A stretch of 64,000 bases of DNA from Polaromonas sp. (lineage in GTDB: Bacteria > Pseudomonadota > Gammaproteobacteria > Burkholderiales > Burkholderiaceae_C): NCBI GenBank assembly GCA_013297865.1, contig JAAFIP010000004.1, forward strand, positions 1-64,000, read 5' to 3'. Shown here piece after piece: positions 24,301-32,574 of the stretch (positions within the stretch are counted from its first letter, which is position 1; each line of letters opens with the position of its first letter). Below the pieces are notes generated by a model. That model saw only the letters and a list, made by a program, of their open reading frames with translations, made no database searches and had not been told where the DNA came from. Made by a program: the position numbers and the translations under genes.

Positions 24301-27221
24301 TCACACAGCAGCAGGCCGCGGCTGTCGCTGCTGCCGCTGCAGACCTTGCCCAGGTCTTTGGTCTCGGTCTTGTTGTCGTAGCTGTAGAAGCCGCCCACCA
24401 TGCGCTTGCGGGTGCTGGTGGTGATGCGGGCCACCGCGTTGACTTCCATGCTCACGCCTGCCTGCGGCTTGCCCGACAAGTCCAGCGCCAGCGCCTGGAA
24501 TTTGATCTTCTGGCTGGCGGACACCCAGCCTTCGGTGCGGATGCCTGCAATCACCGCTGCAGGCCACAGGATGTGGGTGCTGCGCAGGGTTTGCACCTCG
24601 CCATTGGGGTCGGAGTAGCTGGCTTCCAGCAGCAGCTCCTGGGCTTGCTTGGCGGCGCTGAGGCCGTCGATGGTGACTTTGCCTGCGCCGGTTTTGTCCA
24701 GTGTCACGGGCAGCTTGTCGGCCACCACCTTGCTGTCGCTGCGGCTTGCGCTGATCTCCTCGTCGGCGTTGGTGGTGTTGGAGCCTTCGCGCTGGCGCGG
24801 CGGATCAAAGCGGTAGCTGTCGAAATCGGGGTAGCTCAGGTATTTGCCGCGCACCAGGGCTGACACACGCACTGGCAAGTTGCCCGCTGGCCCGCCCGAC
24901 ACGTAGTTGATCTGCACCGCAGCAGGCACGCTGGTGGCTTTGACCAGCGGCTTTTTCTCTACCGGCAGCACTGTGCCTTCCAGCACCGGCAGGCGAAACT
25001 CTTCTACCCGAAACTGCCCGGTGCTCAGGCGGCCGTCGTAGAACTCTTCTTCATCCATCTGGCCCTTGGGCGCAGTTTTGCCCGGCCCATAGTCCAGCTG
25101 CACGTTATAGACCCCCAGCTTGGCCGCGGGCGGCACGGCAAAGCTGCTCTCGGCGCTGAAGCCGCCACTGGGTGTCTTGCGCCAGCTCAGGGGCTGCTTG
25201 TACTGCTGGCCACTGCCCTGGTGGGTGATGATCAGGGTTTGCGGGCCCGCGCTGGGCACGCTCAGGCCCTGCAGGCTTTGCCCGCGCAGCAGGTGCTTCA
25301 TCGACACCGTTTCGCCCGCGCGCAGCAGCATGCGGTCCAGCACGGTGTGGGCCACCTCGTCGGCGCTGGCGCGGCGGCTGGTGGGCAGGTTAAAGCGAAA
25401 CGGCTCAATGCCACGCTGCCAGTCGCTCCAGGTGAAGGCCATGTCCTGCACGCCATCCGCGCCCTGGTGCCGCGCACTGACAAAATAGCTCTGCGCACCG
25501 TCAAGACCGCGTGCGCTGTCGCAGCGCGGTGGCTCGCTGGACAGGCCCTTGATCATCGCCACGCCCCGGGCATCGGTGGTGGCGGTGGCCAGCTCCTTGC
25601 CATTGCAGTCGGACACGCGCACGCTCGCGCCCGCCACCACAGCGGCCTTGTCCAGCGTGGTCACCCAGACGGCCGCGTTTTCGCGGCCCAGCTTGAAGTG
25701 CACGCCCAGATTGGTCACCAGGGCCGAGCTGCGCACATACATCGTGCGCTGGGCACCGAGCTTGTCGCTGAGCAGGGCCTGGCCCAGCTTTTGTGACGCA
25801 ATCTCCACCACATGAAAGCCCGGCGGCAGCGGGATGCCCACCACCTCAAACGGGCGCGACTGGCCCTCGGGCGGCTTGGGCAGCTCCAGCTTGCGGGTGT
25901 TGCCCACTTTGGCCAGCAGGGCGGTCTCGCGCGACTCGCGGTTGCGGCTGTTGGCGTCCACCACGCGGCGGTACCACTGGATGATCTCGGCATCGGTCTT
26001 GACCTGCAGGTCGGTGACGCTGCCGCCCGGGCGCAGCGCCTGCACCTTCAAGTCGGGCTCGACATTGCGCAAGGTCACAGGCAGCAGCGCAAAGGTGCTG
26101 CTGCCTGGTTCAGCGAAACGCTCCACCACGCCAAAGCTGCTGGCAGCAAACTTGGCCAGCGGCGGCTGGCCGCCTGTGCGCGTGGCCAGCGGGAACGACG
26201 CGGCGTTTTGCAGCGTGCGGCCCGAGGTATCGACAAAGCCTTTGGGCAGGATGACCTGGTAGTCGCTGTCTTCGGTGAACGGGCCTTTGAAGGTGATGCT
26301 GTTGACGGCGTTGTCGTCGCTTTCGTTTTTTTCGATCTCGGGCTTGAAGCTGTCTTTGGCACCCTTGATCACAATGCCCTGCGCCATCTTGCTGGTGACC
26401 GATGCGTTAAAGCGCAGGCTCATGGGGCTGATGGGCAGGCAGGGGGCCTGGGCGTTTTCGCGCTCACAGCTAAAACTCGCCATGAACGGCTCGCGCACCT
26501 TGAAGTTAAAGCGTTTTTCCACGTTGTTGGCCACACCGCTGGGCGTGGCCACGCCTTTGCCAAAGACGATGCTCACATTGCCCGCAGCATTCAGGCGCCG
26601 GTTACAGGCCAGGGCGATGAAGCGGTCGGGGTCGGCCTGGGCCTGGCGCTCATAGCCCAGGGCCTTGAGCATGTCGGCACGCTTGCTGCCGTCCAGCAGG
26701 GTGATCTCCACCCGCTCGCCCACGCCCTCCACGGCGCACCAGACGTTGGCCTTCACGCTCTGCGCGGTGGCTGCGCCATTGAGCTGCAGCAGAAAAAACT
26801 GCTCTTCATCAATGCGGCTGCCCGTGCCCGGCGAAATGCGCCGCACAAAAGGGCCGCCGGTGCTGAAGCTGTATTGGGTAGTGCCGCTCAGGGCCTGGCC
26901 CTTGAGGCCTTTGAAGCTGCCGGGCACCTGCACGCTGCAGCGCACGCCCGGGGGCAGGTCGTTGTCAAACTCGTAGGCCCACTCGCGTTCGCTGACCCAG
27001 CGGCCATTGCCTTTGCTGGCCTGCGCGTCGCTGCAGCTGATGGTCAAGGGGCTGGGGGCTTTGGGGTCGCCAAAATTGACAGCGCCCTCGTCAAACTTGG
27101 CCACCAGCTGGCGCACCTGGGCAACTTCTCCCTGCGGCGACAGGCTGCTGATCTGCAGACCCCAGGCGCTATGGGCCAGCAGCGCCAGTGTGCACGCCAT
27201 GATATGGTTAATTTTTGTCAT
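21321..27221 (-). CDS. yfhM: Bacterial alpha-2-macroglobulin
   Basis: 1966 residues, periplasmic protease trap partnered with PBP1C in envelope defence. It has a signal peptide (1-20, ending SAWG), a series of MG (macroglobulin) domains, a bait region, and the thioester motif CLEQ at residues 1478-1481 within YPFICLEQKTSKS, then the complement-like helical domain and a C-terminal receptor-like domain. No Cys follows the signal site, so it appears soluble, unlike lipoprotein E. coli YfhM. The start ATG 27221 follows GAGGAGTGG; a codon at 27254 would extend it without a signal peptide. The stop overlaps the pbpC start by one base. Confidence 0.93.
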   Translation of the reverse strand: MTKINHIMACTLALLAHSAWGLQISSLSPQGEVAQVRQLVAKFDEGAVNFGDPKAPSPLTISCSDAQASKGNGRWVSEREWAYEFDNDLPPGVRCSVQVPGSFKGLKGQALSGTTQYSFSTGGPFVRRISPGTGSRIDEEQFFLLQLNGAATAQSVKANVWCAVEGVGERVEITLLDGSKRADMLKALGYERQAQADPDRFIALACNRRLNAAGNVSIVFGKGVATPSGVANNVEKRFNFKVREPFMASFSCERENAQAPCLPISPMSLRFNASVTSKMAQGIVIKGAKDSFKPEIEKNESDDNAVNSITFKGPFTEDSDYQVILPKGFVDTSGRTLQNAASFPLATRTGGQPPLAKFAASSFGVVERFAEPGSSTFALLPVTLRNVEPDLKVQALRPGGSVTDLQVKTDAEIIQWYRRVVDANSRNRESRETALLAKVGNTRKLELPKPPEGQSRPFEVVGIPLPPGFHVVEIASQKLGQALLSDKLGAQRTMYVRSSALVTNLGVHFKLGRENAAVWVTTLDKAAVVAGASVRVSDCNGKELATATTDARGVAMIKGLSSEPPRCDSARGLDGAQSYFVSARHQGADGVQDMAFTWSDWQRGIEPFRFNLPTSRRASADEVAHTVLDRMLLRAGETVSMKHLLRGQSLQGLSVPSAGPQTLIITHQGSGQQYKQPLSWRKTPSGGFSAESSFAVPPAAKLGVYNVQLDYGPGKTAPKGQMDEEEFYDGRLSTGQFRVEEFRLPVLEGTVLPVEKKPLVKATSVPAAVQINYVSGGPAGNLPVRVSALVRGKYLSYPDFDSYRFDPPRQREGSNTTNADEEISASRSDSKVVADKLPVTLDKTGAGKVTIDGLSAAKQAQELLLEASYSDPNGEVQTLRSTHILWPAAVIAGIRTEGWVSASQKIKFQALALDLSGKPQAGVSMEVNAVARITTSTRKRMVGGFYSYDNKTETKDLGKVCSGSSDSRGLLLCDTKLGEAGEVELTVSAKDKDGNIAQAASSVWVTRQGELWFGGDDHDRIDLLPEKKSYQPGETAKLQVRMPFRFATALVSIEREGVIDTQIVQLNGQDPTINVKIAEGWAPNVYVSALVLRGRLREVPWYSLFTWGYKAPREWWTAFWYEGREYTAPTALVDLSKPAFRLGAAELRVGTKAHQLDVKVAANKDSYAVRSTATVTISAKLPNGQPAANAEVALAAVDQALLELMPNSSWNLLEAMLQRRSWGVETSTAQMEIIGRRHYGRKAVPAGGGGGRGATRELLDTLLLWNPRVQLDANGQAVVNVPLNDAITSFKIVAVADAGTGLFGTGQTTIRATQDLQIISGLPPLVREDDQYRAQITLRNTTKAAMKVDVTPRASLLDVKPQTVDIPAGESREVAWTVTAPAQLAQIRSEAILWEIEAKDSISGARDALKARQRITYAVPLTVQQATLVQVDANFSLDVQQPADSIAGRGGLKLALQPKLAEGMPGVRDYFASYPFICLEQKTSKSVGLRDAKLWQTVAAQIPTYLDKDGLANYFPPRASDDNRGSDTLTAYLLSATHEASGIDAAFSIPDASRAAMEKGLIAFVEGKIQRDFWSPQKDLDMRKIAAIEALSRYGRANGRLLGSITIAPNQWPTHTVIDWLNILRRVKDAPKRDERLAEATQILKARLSYQGTKMIFSTEKDDYWWWLMQSGDTNTARLILAVLDDPAWKEDMPRLANGFIARQQRGAWLTTTANLWGGLALEKFSAAFEATPVAGTTNAAMGSGKAAVDWSKVSRILATDPEGEKHQTTWFGAPASPGNLRNNSMFLPWSAGKDSLSVTHTGAGKPWLTIQSVAAVQLTAPFNAGYQVKKTITPVEEAVKGQYTRGDVLRITLEVSASADMTWVALTDPIPGGSTILGGGLGRDSEIATQGERSKGSAWAAFEERSFENFRAYYEYVPKGKFTLEYTVRLNNVGEFAMPPTRVEAMYAPEMFGETPNARVKVVGK

Positions 27222-27331
27222 ATCCACTCCTCTATAGCGCGAGCGTAACCGCAAATTTGTCAGTTTTTTGCGTTTTTGCAGGGTTTACAGTAGGTGGAAA
27301 TGTGCACTAATGCGCGAGCCGGGGGCTGTTT

Positions 27332-27736
27332 TCAGTCCTGTATCCGGGCGCGCAGGGCCTTAGTCTGGGCGCGCTGGCTTTTGTCCTCCAGACGCCGCTG
27401 TTTGGAGCCATAGGTGGGCTTGGTGGCGCGGCGCGGCACGGGCGGCTCGGCCACGCTGGCCACCAGCTCATGCAGCCGGGCAAAAGCGTCCATGCGGTTG
27501 GCGTCCTGGCTGCGCTGGGTCTGCGCCTTGAGGATCAGCACGCCGTGCTGCGTGATGCGGTGGTCGCGCAGCGCCAGCAGCCGCGCCTTGACATCCTCGG
27601 GCAGCGAGGAGGCAGGAATGTCAAAACGCAGGTGGATAGCGCTGGAGACCTTGTTGACGTTTTGCCCACCCGCGCCCTGCGAGCGCACGGCAGTGAGCTC
27701 GATCTCGTTTTCGTCGATGGTGATGGTGCGGGGCAC
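27332..27736 (-). CDS. arfB: Ribosome-rescue peptidyl-tRNA hydrolase ArfB
   Basis: 134 residues with the class I release-factor catalytic GGQ at 23-25 (SQGAGGQNVNKV) and the Arg/Lys-rich C-terminal tail (KQRRLEDKSQRAQTKALRARIQD) that enters the empty mRNA channel. This is the length and layout of ArfB (YaeJ), which frees ribosomes stalled on mRNAs without stop codons. It lies 111 bases downstream of nothing co-directional and is divergent from the small basic protein gene. Confidence 0.92.
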   Translation of the reverse strand: MPRTITIDENEIELTAVRSQGAGGQNVNKVSSAIHLRFDIPASSLPEDVKARLLALRDHRITQHGVLILKAQTQRSQDANRMDAFARLHELVASVAEPPVPRRATKPTYGSKQRRLEDKSQRAQTKALRARIQD

Positions 27737-27752
27737 GGCGGAAAAATTCTGG

Positions 27753-27781
27753 TTGAAGACAGGGGCTATGCCATGGATAAT
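27753..27781 (+). promoter_or_regulatory. Sigma-70-type promoter for the 50-aa basic protein
   Basis: TTGAAG at 27753-27758 and GATAAT at 27776-27781 with a 17-base spacer, 25 bases before the start codon at 27807. Confidence 0.5.
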
Positions 27782-27806
27782 ACAGCTACCTACTTAGGAG
27801 CACACC

Positions 27807-27959
27807 ATGGCCAAAGGTCAGCAAAAAACCAATAAAGAAGCTAAAAAGCCCAAGAAAGACACGTCACCGCCCAAGCCGATCAACACGAGCGAGCCGGTGC
27901 GCGCCACCATCACCACGTCGATCATTCCGCGTGGCAAGGACAAGGATAAATACAAATAA
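27807..27959 (+). CDS. 50-residue Lys-rich basic protein, unknown function
   Basis: ATG 27807 to TAA 27959, with AGGAG 6 bases upstream and a good sigma-70 promoter. The product starts MAKGQQKTNKEAKKPKKD, has a central PPKPINTSEPVRATITTS and ends PRGKDKDKYK; almost a third of the residues are Lys. It has no membrane segment and is probably unstructured. Similar short Lys-rich proteins are often annotated hypothetical in betaproteobacteria. A nucleic-acid or ribosome-associated role would fit the charge but is not shown. Confidence 0.7.
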   Translation: MAKGQQKTNKEAKKPKKDTSPPKPINTSEPVRATITTSIIPRGKDKDKYK

Positions 27960-28002
27960 GCGCACAGCTACAGTGCGCAGTGATAGACTGCGCACTATGA
28001 AA

Positions 28003-28036
28003 TTTATAGCTGTCCCCGCGATATTCTATTGGCCTG
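28003..28036 (-). repeat. Interspersed repeat copy 6
   Basis: Minus-orientation copy (TTATAGCTGTCCCCGCGATA then TTCTATTGGCC) about 30 bases before the phosphoesterase start. Confidence 0.9.
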
Positions 28037-28067
28037 GCGCCTGATTTGATATAAAAAACAGGCCCCC

Positions 28068-28925
28068 GTGCGCATCCAACTGCTATCTGACCTGCACCTG
28101 GAGAGCCATCCGCACTGGATGCCCACGCCCGCTGCCGGGGCAGACCTGTTGGTGCTGGCTGGCGATATTGGCTCTTACCAAGCAGGCTCTAGCCTGAGCG
28201 ATACAGACTTTGGCCTGCAGCGCTTTTCGCCGCTGCACGGCTGGCCCACGCCGGTGGTGTTTGTGCCTGGCAACCATGAATATGACGCGCTGGACTTTGA
28301 CGCCACCCACCAGCGCCTGCAGCAGGTGTGCCAGCGCCTGGGCATCACCTGGCTGGAGCGCGAGGCCGTCCATCTGCAGCGCCCGGCAACAGACACCACC
28401 AAAGGGCAAGTGCGCCTGGTAGGCACCACGCTGTGGAGCGACTACGACGCGCTGGCCCTGCAGGGCAAGGCCGTGGACGACTACACCGAGCAGCTGCGCC
28501 TGCGCGGCAAAGCCTTTCGTGCAGCCAACTTCTACCTGCAAAAAGCCGCCACCACACGCCACGGCCAGCCCTGGCTGGCCCAGGAGATGCGCGAGCAGGC
28601 CCTGCTGTGCCAAGCGTGGCTGCAAAGCACCTTAAGCGCAGCGCAAGCGCCCGGCACTGTGACAGTAGCCATCACCCACTTCGCCCCCAGCCTGCGCAGC
28701 GCCGACCCCCGCTACGGCATGAACCCCACCACCGCAGGCTTTTGCAACGCCCTGGACCACCTGCTAGACCACGCCGACTACTGGCTGCACGGCCACCTGC
28801 ACTGCCCCAGCAACTATCTGCACACCACCCCCACCCGCACCTGCCGCGTGCTAGCCAACCCGCTGGGCTACGCCCGCAAGGGCGAACAAGCCGCGTTTCG
28901 TATGGATGCTTGTATTGATGTCTAG
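28068..28925 (+). CDS. Calcineurin-like metallophosphoesterase
   Basis: 285 residues with the five metallophosphoesterase blocks: SDLHLE (D8, H10), AGDIG (D33), PGNHEYD (N69, H70), ITHFAPS and LHGHLH. The two-metal centre would hydrolyse phosphomono- or diesters; the substrate is not predictable. The start is GTG 28068 (CCCGTGCGCATC), as no ATG precedes the first block. It is a single gene with an interspersed repeat just upstream and a long palindrome immediately downstream. Confidence 0.88.
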   Translation: MRIQLLSDLHLESHPHWMPTPAAGADLLVLAGDIGSYQAGSSLSDTDFGLQRFSPLHGWPTPVVFVPGNHEYDALDFDATHQRLQQVCQRLGITWLEREAVHLQRPATDTTKGQVRLVGTTLWSDYDALALQGKAVDDYTEQLRLRGKAFRAANFYLQKAATTRHGQPWLAQEMREQALLCQAWLQSTLSAAQAPGTVTVAITHFAPSLRSADPRYGMNPTTAGFCNALDHLLDHADYWLHGHLHCPSNYLHTTPTRTCRVLANPLGYARKGEQAAFRMDACIDV

Positions 28926-28943
28926 GTCCTCGCGGCTTCGCGT

Positions 28944-29128
28944 CAGAGCCTGTGCCATGGGTATGCGCCCCAGGGCGGCGGGCCTTCGGCAAGCATCTGC
29001 AGTGCTCGAAATGGGGGAAATTTAGAAACTCGCGCTGCGCGCTCAAACATCTAAATTTCTGATCCCCATTTCTGCGCGCTTCGAGCCCGCAGCCCTAATC
29101 GGGGCGCATACCCATGGCACAGGCTCTG
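28944..29128. repeat. 185-bp palindromic element with 28-bp perfect arms
   Basis: The arms at 28944-28971 and 29101-29128 are perfect inverted repeats (CAGAGCCTGTGCCATGGG plus TATGCGCCCC). Outside them CTTCGCG and CGCGAAG continue the pairing. Inside, AAATTTAGA and TCTAAATTT pair again, flanked by CCCCATTTC-like halves, so most of the element can fold into one long hairpin. It fills about half of the 378-base gap between the phosphoesterase and the AbiTii-like gene; I see no gene in the gap. Confidence 0.9.
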
Positions 29129-29303
29129 CCGCGAAGAGCGGGTCTTGCTATGTTTTACTTGGATGTCTGGTTACTTGGTAACTTCAACAGCTTGGAGCGT
29201 AGCGAAATCTCAAATATGGTTCTATTGGAATCAGCGTATGGCTTGGCTTATGTTCTGATGCCAGAAGGAGAAGCATTTGCTGAGAGATGGTTAATCATCT
29301 GTT

Positions 29304-30476
29304 TCAGAGTGAGTAGGCTAAAGTTGCCTTCTCTATTGTCTTTGGACCGATACCCCGAACTTTTCCTAACAGTGTTGCATCTAGGTTACCGTTCAATACT
29401 CTGGCCTTTATGATCTCTTTCGCAACTGCACGAGAAATATCGAGAACAGCTTCTAGTTCGTCCATCGTGGCAGTATTTATGTCGTTCAATCTCTTGGGTA
29501 ACTCTGGTGCGGTGAGATACTCCAGTACATCCGCGATAACGAGGTATGTATGAAACGTTGCCTTCACAGCTTCAAGCTGAGAGACGTTCGCATGAACACC
29601 CTTATTGGCGACTTTGTTGGTTCTCTCTAGCCACGATCCTAAAAAATCAACATGAGTCTTTGCAAGCTCGCGATTGCTTTCAGAGGCAATAGATCTGTCC
29701 ATAAAAGCCCAGAGTCGGTTTACAAATTGCGTCTGGGTCAATGGACGACCCTTCACCACATCTGTCGTAGGCGGATACAACCGATCAGCCAATCCCTCCA
29801 GCAAGCGCCTGCAAGTGGTGAGTGCTTGGGACCATTCCTCGACCTCAGCACTCGACACAGCCTTAAATGCCAGCATTAGTTGCTCGGCTAGTTGCGGATC
29901 GAGATCAAGTAGCTTGTCGTCAACAGCGCCCTTGAGTGCATCAAAGCAGTTACTGACAGTGCCGGAGAATTTAAGCTTGTTGTAAAGTGTTGATGCGAAC
30001 TCGTGAGCGCGTTTTCGCAACCAATTGAGATGATTGTAGAGATTGTTTTTGTAGTAGGTTCCGTCATTTCCTCTTTTTGCTCTGACGAGATCTGCGTACC
30101 GCTCTTCTATAAATCCGACACTTATGTAGCCACCGCCGCTCTCCGATGCTTTAACAATCAGTTCTTCCGTTGTGTAGTGGATCGCTTGCTTAAGCTTGAG
30201 TTCGTTGAGCTCTTCCAACACCTCGTACAAAGCTTTTTTCTTCTTAGGTGAGTTCGCAATGTCCTTCGCCCAGATCACAGGCCCTAATTTTTTTAGTGCC
30301 AATACATACCGCCGCTCGCCGAGTTGTATTAAGCACCATACTTGAATATCTTCATTATCTAAAAGCTTCGAAGCACGTAATAGCTTCTGAATTGCTGCTA
30401 ATACAGAGCCTTTTGGCGATTCAAGTTCCTTCAGAGCTTCTTCAAGTAGACGAAGAGCTTCGTGTTGTTGAGTCAT
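29304..30476 (-). CDS. AbiTii-like protein with C-terminal helix-hairpin-helix (candidate defence gene)
   Basis: 390 residues, visibly AT-rich compared with neighbours. The N-terminus (LEEALKELESPKGSVLAAIQKLLRASKLL... then VWCLIQLG, in shorter pieces) resembles the AbiTii domain of abortive-infection proteins. A middle helical region ends in NKGVHANVSQLEA, an H-containing motif seen in HEPN-like Abi proteins. The last ~60 residues (INTATMDELEAVLDISRAVA, RGIGPKTIEKA) form a ComEA/UvrC-type helix-hairpin-helix pair, a non-sequence-specific DNA-binding unit. No partner gene is obvious. Placement in an AT-rich segment between palindromes suggests horizontal acquisition. The AbiTii assignment is from memory of the family and is moderate. 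Confidence 0.55.
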   Translation of the reverse strand: MTQQHEALRLLEEALKELESPKGSVLAAIQKLLRASKLLDNEDIQVWCLIQLGERRYVLALKKLGPVIWAKDIANSPKKKKALYEVLEELNELKLKQAIHYTTEELIVKASESGGGYISVGFIEERYADLVRAKRGNDGTYYKNNLYNHLNWLRKRAHEFASTLYNKLKFSGTVSNCFDALKGAVDDKLLDLDPQLAEQLMLAFKAVSSAEVEEWSQALTTCRRLLEGLADRLYPPTTDVVKGRPLTQTQFVNRLWAFMDRSIASESNRELAKTHVDFLGSWLERTNKVANKGVHANVSQLEAVKATFHTYLVIADVLEYLTAPELPKRLNDINTATMDELEAVLDISRAVAKEIIKARVLNGNLDATLLGKVRGIGPKTIEKATLAYSL

Positions 30477-30594
30477 GATGCTTTCTTAGATTTAGGACAC
30501 AAGTATCAATTTCACTAGGCATTATTTGAATTGACGTCTCAATCGACGGCAAAAAATAAAAAACGCCGCGCTCAATTTACATTGTTAACTGTAG

Positions 30595-30825
30595 CTTTGA
30601 GTTGTAATCTAGTGTAATGGGCTGTTGAGTAGAGTGTCAATTGCTGTCTACATTGCAAGATGATCACTACGTTTTTAATAGCTTTTCCCGCGGAGTTTTA
30701 TTGGTCTGGAGGCCGATTTAGCATTGAATTTCGAGCTGACAAATGCCAAAGCGAACAAGGTTGCGGGAAAAGGTACCTCAGCCAGTGAAAGCGCGCTGAT
30801 GCGGTGTAGTGCCTACACCAACCGA
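30595..30825 (+). repeat. Degenerate ~230-bp direct repeat, copy A
   Basis: Aligns along its length with 33451-33680: both begin CTTTGAGTTGT, share TGTCAATTGCTGTC, an interspersed-repeat core, and GAAAGCGCGCTGATGCGGTG. Both end in a 7-bp hairpin, here GGTGTAG-TGC-CTACACC. It lies in the 383-base gap between the AbiTii-like and ypeA genes; I see no gene there. Confidence 0.8.
30667..30710 (-). repeat. Interspersed repeat copy 7 (diverged)
   Basis: TTAATAGCTTTTCCCGCGGA then GTTTTATTGGTCTGGA, within the larger direct repeat A. Confidence 0.8.
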
Positions 30826-30859
30826 ACAGGACTGCGGCAGCCTCAGAAGTACAGATACT

Positions 30860-31285
30860 TCAGCTGTCGTGGTCAGAGATAAGTCGTTTTCCCATACTCA
30901 CAACGTCATCTTGTTCGTAGCCGAGCCCGCGATAGAACGCAATAATGTCGGCATTGGATGAGCGCACCAGGAGATTGAGCTTGGGGCAGCCGCGTTCGAT
31001 GAGCAAGCGCTCGGCCTCTTGCATCAGCGCCTTGCCATGCGCGCGCTGTCGATGTTCTGCAGATACAGCGAGATAGTAAACCCAGCCCCTGTGCCCGTCA
31101 AAGCCAACCATCGCTGTAGCCATCACCGTCTGTTCGATCTCCCCCACCAGAAACAGCTCGGGTTGTTCTGTCAGCTTGCGGGCAATATCACGACGCGGAT
31201 CGTTCCAAGGGCGCGTGAGCCCGCATTCCTGCCAGAGAGCGATCACGCTGGCTTCGTCGTTTGGTTTGTATGCGCGGATTTGCAT
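30860..31285 (-). CDS. ypeA: GNAT acetyltransferase YpeA
   Basis: 141 residues, full-length for YpeA. The start MQIRAYKPNDEASVIALWQ is characteristic, and the acetyl-CoA-binding motif A reads YYLAVSAEHRQRAHGKALM (R/Q-x-x-G-x-A). The substrate is unknown. It lies between the two degenerate direct repeats, on the same strand as the three unknown genes upstream. Confidence 0.88.
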   Translation of the reverse strand: MQIRAYKPNDEASVIALWQECGLTRPWNDPRRDIARKLTEQPELFLVGEIEQTVMATAMVGFDGHRGWVYYLAVSAEHRQRAHGKALMQEAERLLIERGCPKLNLLVRSSNADIIAFYRGLGYEQDDVVSMGKRLISDHDS

Positions 31286-31310
31286 CGGGTAATTGTGTCT
31301 AGCGTTTTAG

Positions 31311-31757
31311 CTAGTCGGCATTCAGCTCGTGGGCAGTCTGGCTGAACAAATTGTTAGTGCGCGGTAGCACAAGCCACCAAGCATATGCGGCTACGACGAA
31401 TACGCCGCCCAAAAGTGCTGCAAGGTACAACGCGGAACTGAGAGGAAGACCAACTAGAAATAAAAGCCCGCCTATGCATGTGGCAACGAAAAGGCACATC
31501 AAAGCGACAACTTTGAAACTACGCGGTTGCCATTTTATTGATGCATAGGTCAGAGGAAGGCTAATTACTGCCGAAGCGAATACCACGCCTGGTACCAGTA
31601 AGATGATTCCCACGGCACCGCGAACCGCGCCATCAATAGAAGGATCCCCGGATGAGGAAATCCAAACTGCTGCTACTAATCCCATTAGCGCGATCAATGC
31701 GCCTAGGCTTGCTGAGAAAGTAAGTGTGGCTAGCAGAATGCGGAGATGAGGGTACAT
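31311..31757 (-). CDS. Small four-helix membrane protein, unknown
   Basis: 148 residues with four predicted membrane helices (about 9-31, 44-66, 78-100 and 108-128) and short loops; the C-terminal ~15 residues are polar. No recognised domain or motif. It starts 170 bases after the next unknown gene's stop and ends 25 bases before ypeA, possibly co-transcribed with it. Confidence 0.65.
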   Translation of the reverse strand: MYPHLRILLATLTFSASLGALIALMGLVAAVWISSSGDPSIDGAVRGAVGIILLVPGVVFASAVISLPLTYASIKWQPRSFKVVALMCLFVATCIGGLLFLVGLPLSSALYLAALLGGVFVVAAYAWWLVLPRTNNLFSQTAHELNAD

Positions 31758-31798
31758 GGAAGCTTCAGCGTAATCTTGACCACAAAATCTGCAACATA

Positions 31799-31870
31799 GT
31801 CCGGCAGTTGCACTTTGACCTGGGATTCTTAAAATCGAAAGTCACTGGCTTCATTCGGCATTCTTTTGAA
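31799..31870 (+). repeat. Partial repeat unit B
   Basis: A 72-base stretch (CAGTTGC, then TTCTTAAAATCGAAAGTCA, then TTCTTTTGA) that matches 33389-33457, the sequence directly before direct repeat C. It lies in the 169-base gap between two unknown genes. Confidence 0.65.
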
Positions 31871-31926
31871 TATTCACGTAAGCGTTGGGTAATTATGGAC
31901 CACGCGAGATCGCATTGTCCAACATG

Positions 31927-32523
31927 TTAACTTGCACCCCATAACCCTTTAATCCTGCCCCAGAGCCTGTGATACCAACGTGGCCAGACCACCCGGATAC
32001 TAGACACTGTGGTGCCAGGGGCGGCCATAGCCCAACCTTTTGATGCAGTGCCCTGTGCTAACTGTGCAAACAGATCGCGTGCTGCAGTCAGACGCTTGTG
32101 GATTGATTGATCCACGGTAACTGCTAGTGTGGCGTTAACTGCGGTTAACAGTTTTTCAAGAAGCTCAGGTGACAGCGACATCGCATGGCAGGCACCAAAA
32201 GTATCAAAGGAGCTAACAAGGCCTTCGGAGAACGGAGCAAGTGCTTCAGCCTGGCCGCGCTCCAACAGTAAAGCACCAAGTTGCGCGAAATGGTGCGGTG
32301 CACCCCAGGCCTCTGCAGACCATTGCGCCTCAGCCAGAAACAGGTGTGCTAGAAGAAGTGGGGATGGATCGCTTGAATTGGCAAGACAATATTCCACCAC
32401 GCTGCGGCGAAAGTCCTGGTTTGCGTCTGCGAATTCTTCAGCATGCTTGCCGTTCCATGCAAAGGCAATGCACGCCTGCCCGATCTCGGAATAGCTAGTG
32501 ACGAACAGCGGTATGTTGTGCAT
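31927..32523 (-). CDS. Hypothetical protein
   Basis: 198 residues, soluble and helical, with no signal peptide. Notable features are an Ala/Leu-rich central part (LLLAHLFLAEAQWSAEAWG) and a Trp/Arg-rich C-terminus (WPRWYHRLWGRIKGLWGAS) that may contact membrane or nucleic acid. I do not recognise a family. It is part of a same-strand run of four genes between the degenerate direct repeats. Confidence 0.6.
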   Translation of the reverse strand: MHNIPLFVTSYSEIGQACIAFAWNGKHAEEFADANQDFRRSVVEYCLANSSDPSPLLLAHLFLAEAQWSAEAWGAPHHFAQLGALLLERGQAEALAPFSEGLVSSFDTFGACHAMSLSPELLEKLLTAVNATLAVTVDQSIHKRLTAARDLFAQLAQGTASKGWAMAAPGTTVSSIRVVWPRWYHRLWGRIKGLWGAS

Positions 32524-32574
32524 TGATGAAACTTAGCATTTGAGTCAAGCGGCGCCGTTCGGTTTCAACAAGAA

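Noticed and set aside
25812-27248. Long plus-strand open frame antisense to the alpha-2-macroglobulin gene
   Set aside because: It is a GC-driven shadow of the real gene; no ribosome site, family similarity or codon signature.
29114-29413. Short plus-strand frame downstream of the palindrome
   Set aside because: It starts inside the palindrome arm and runs antisense into the AbiTii-like gene; no supporting signals.
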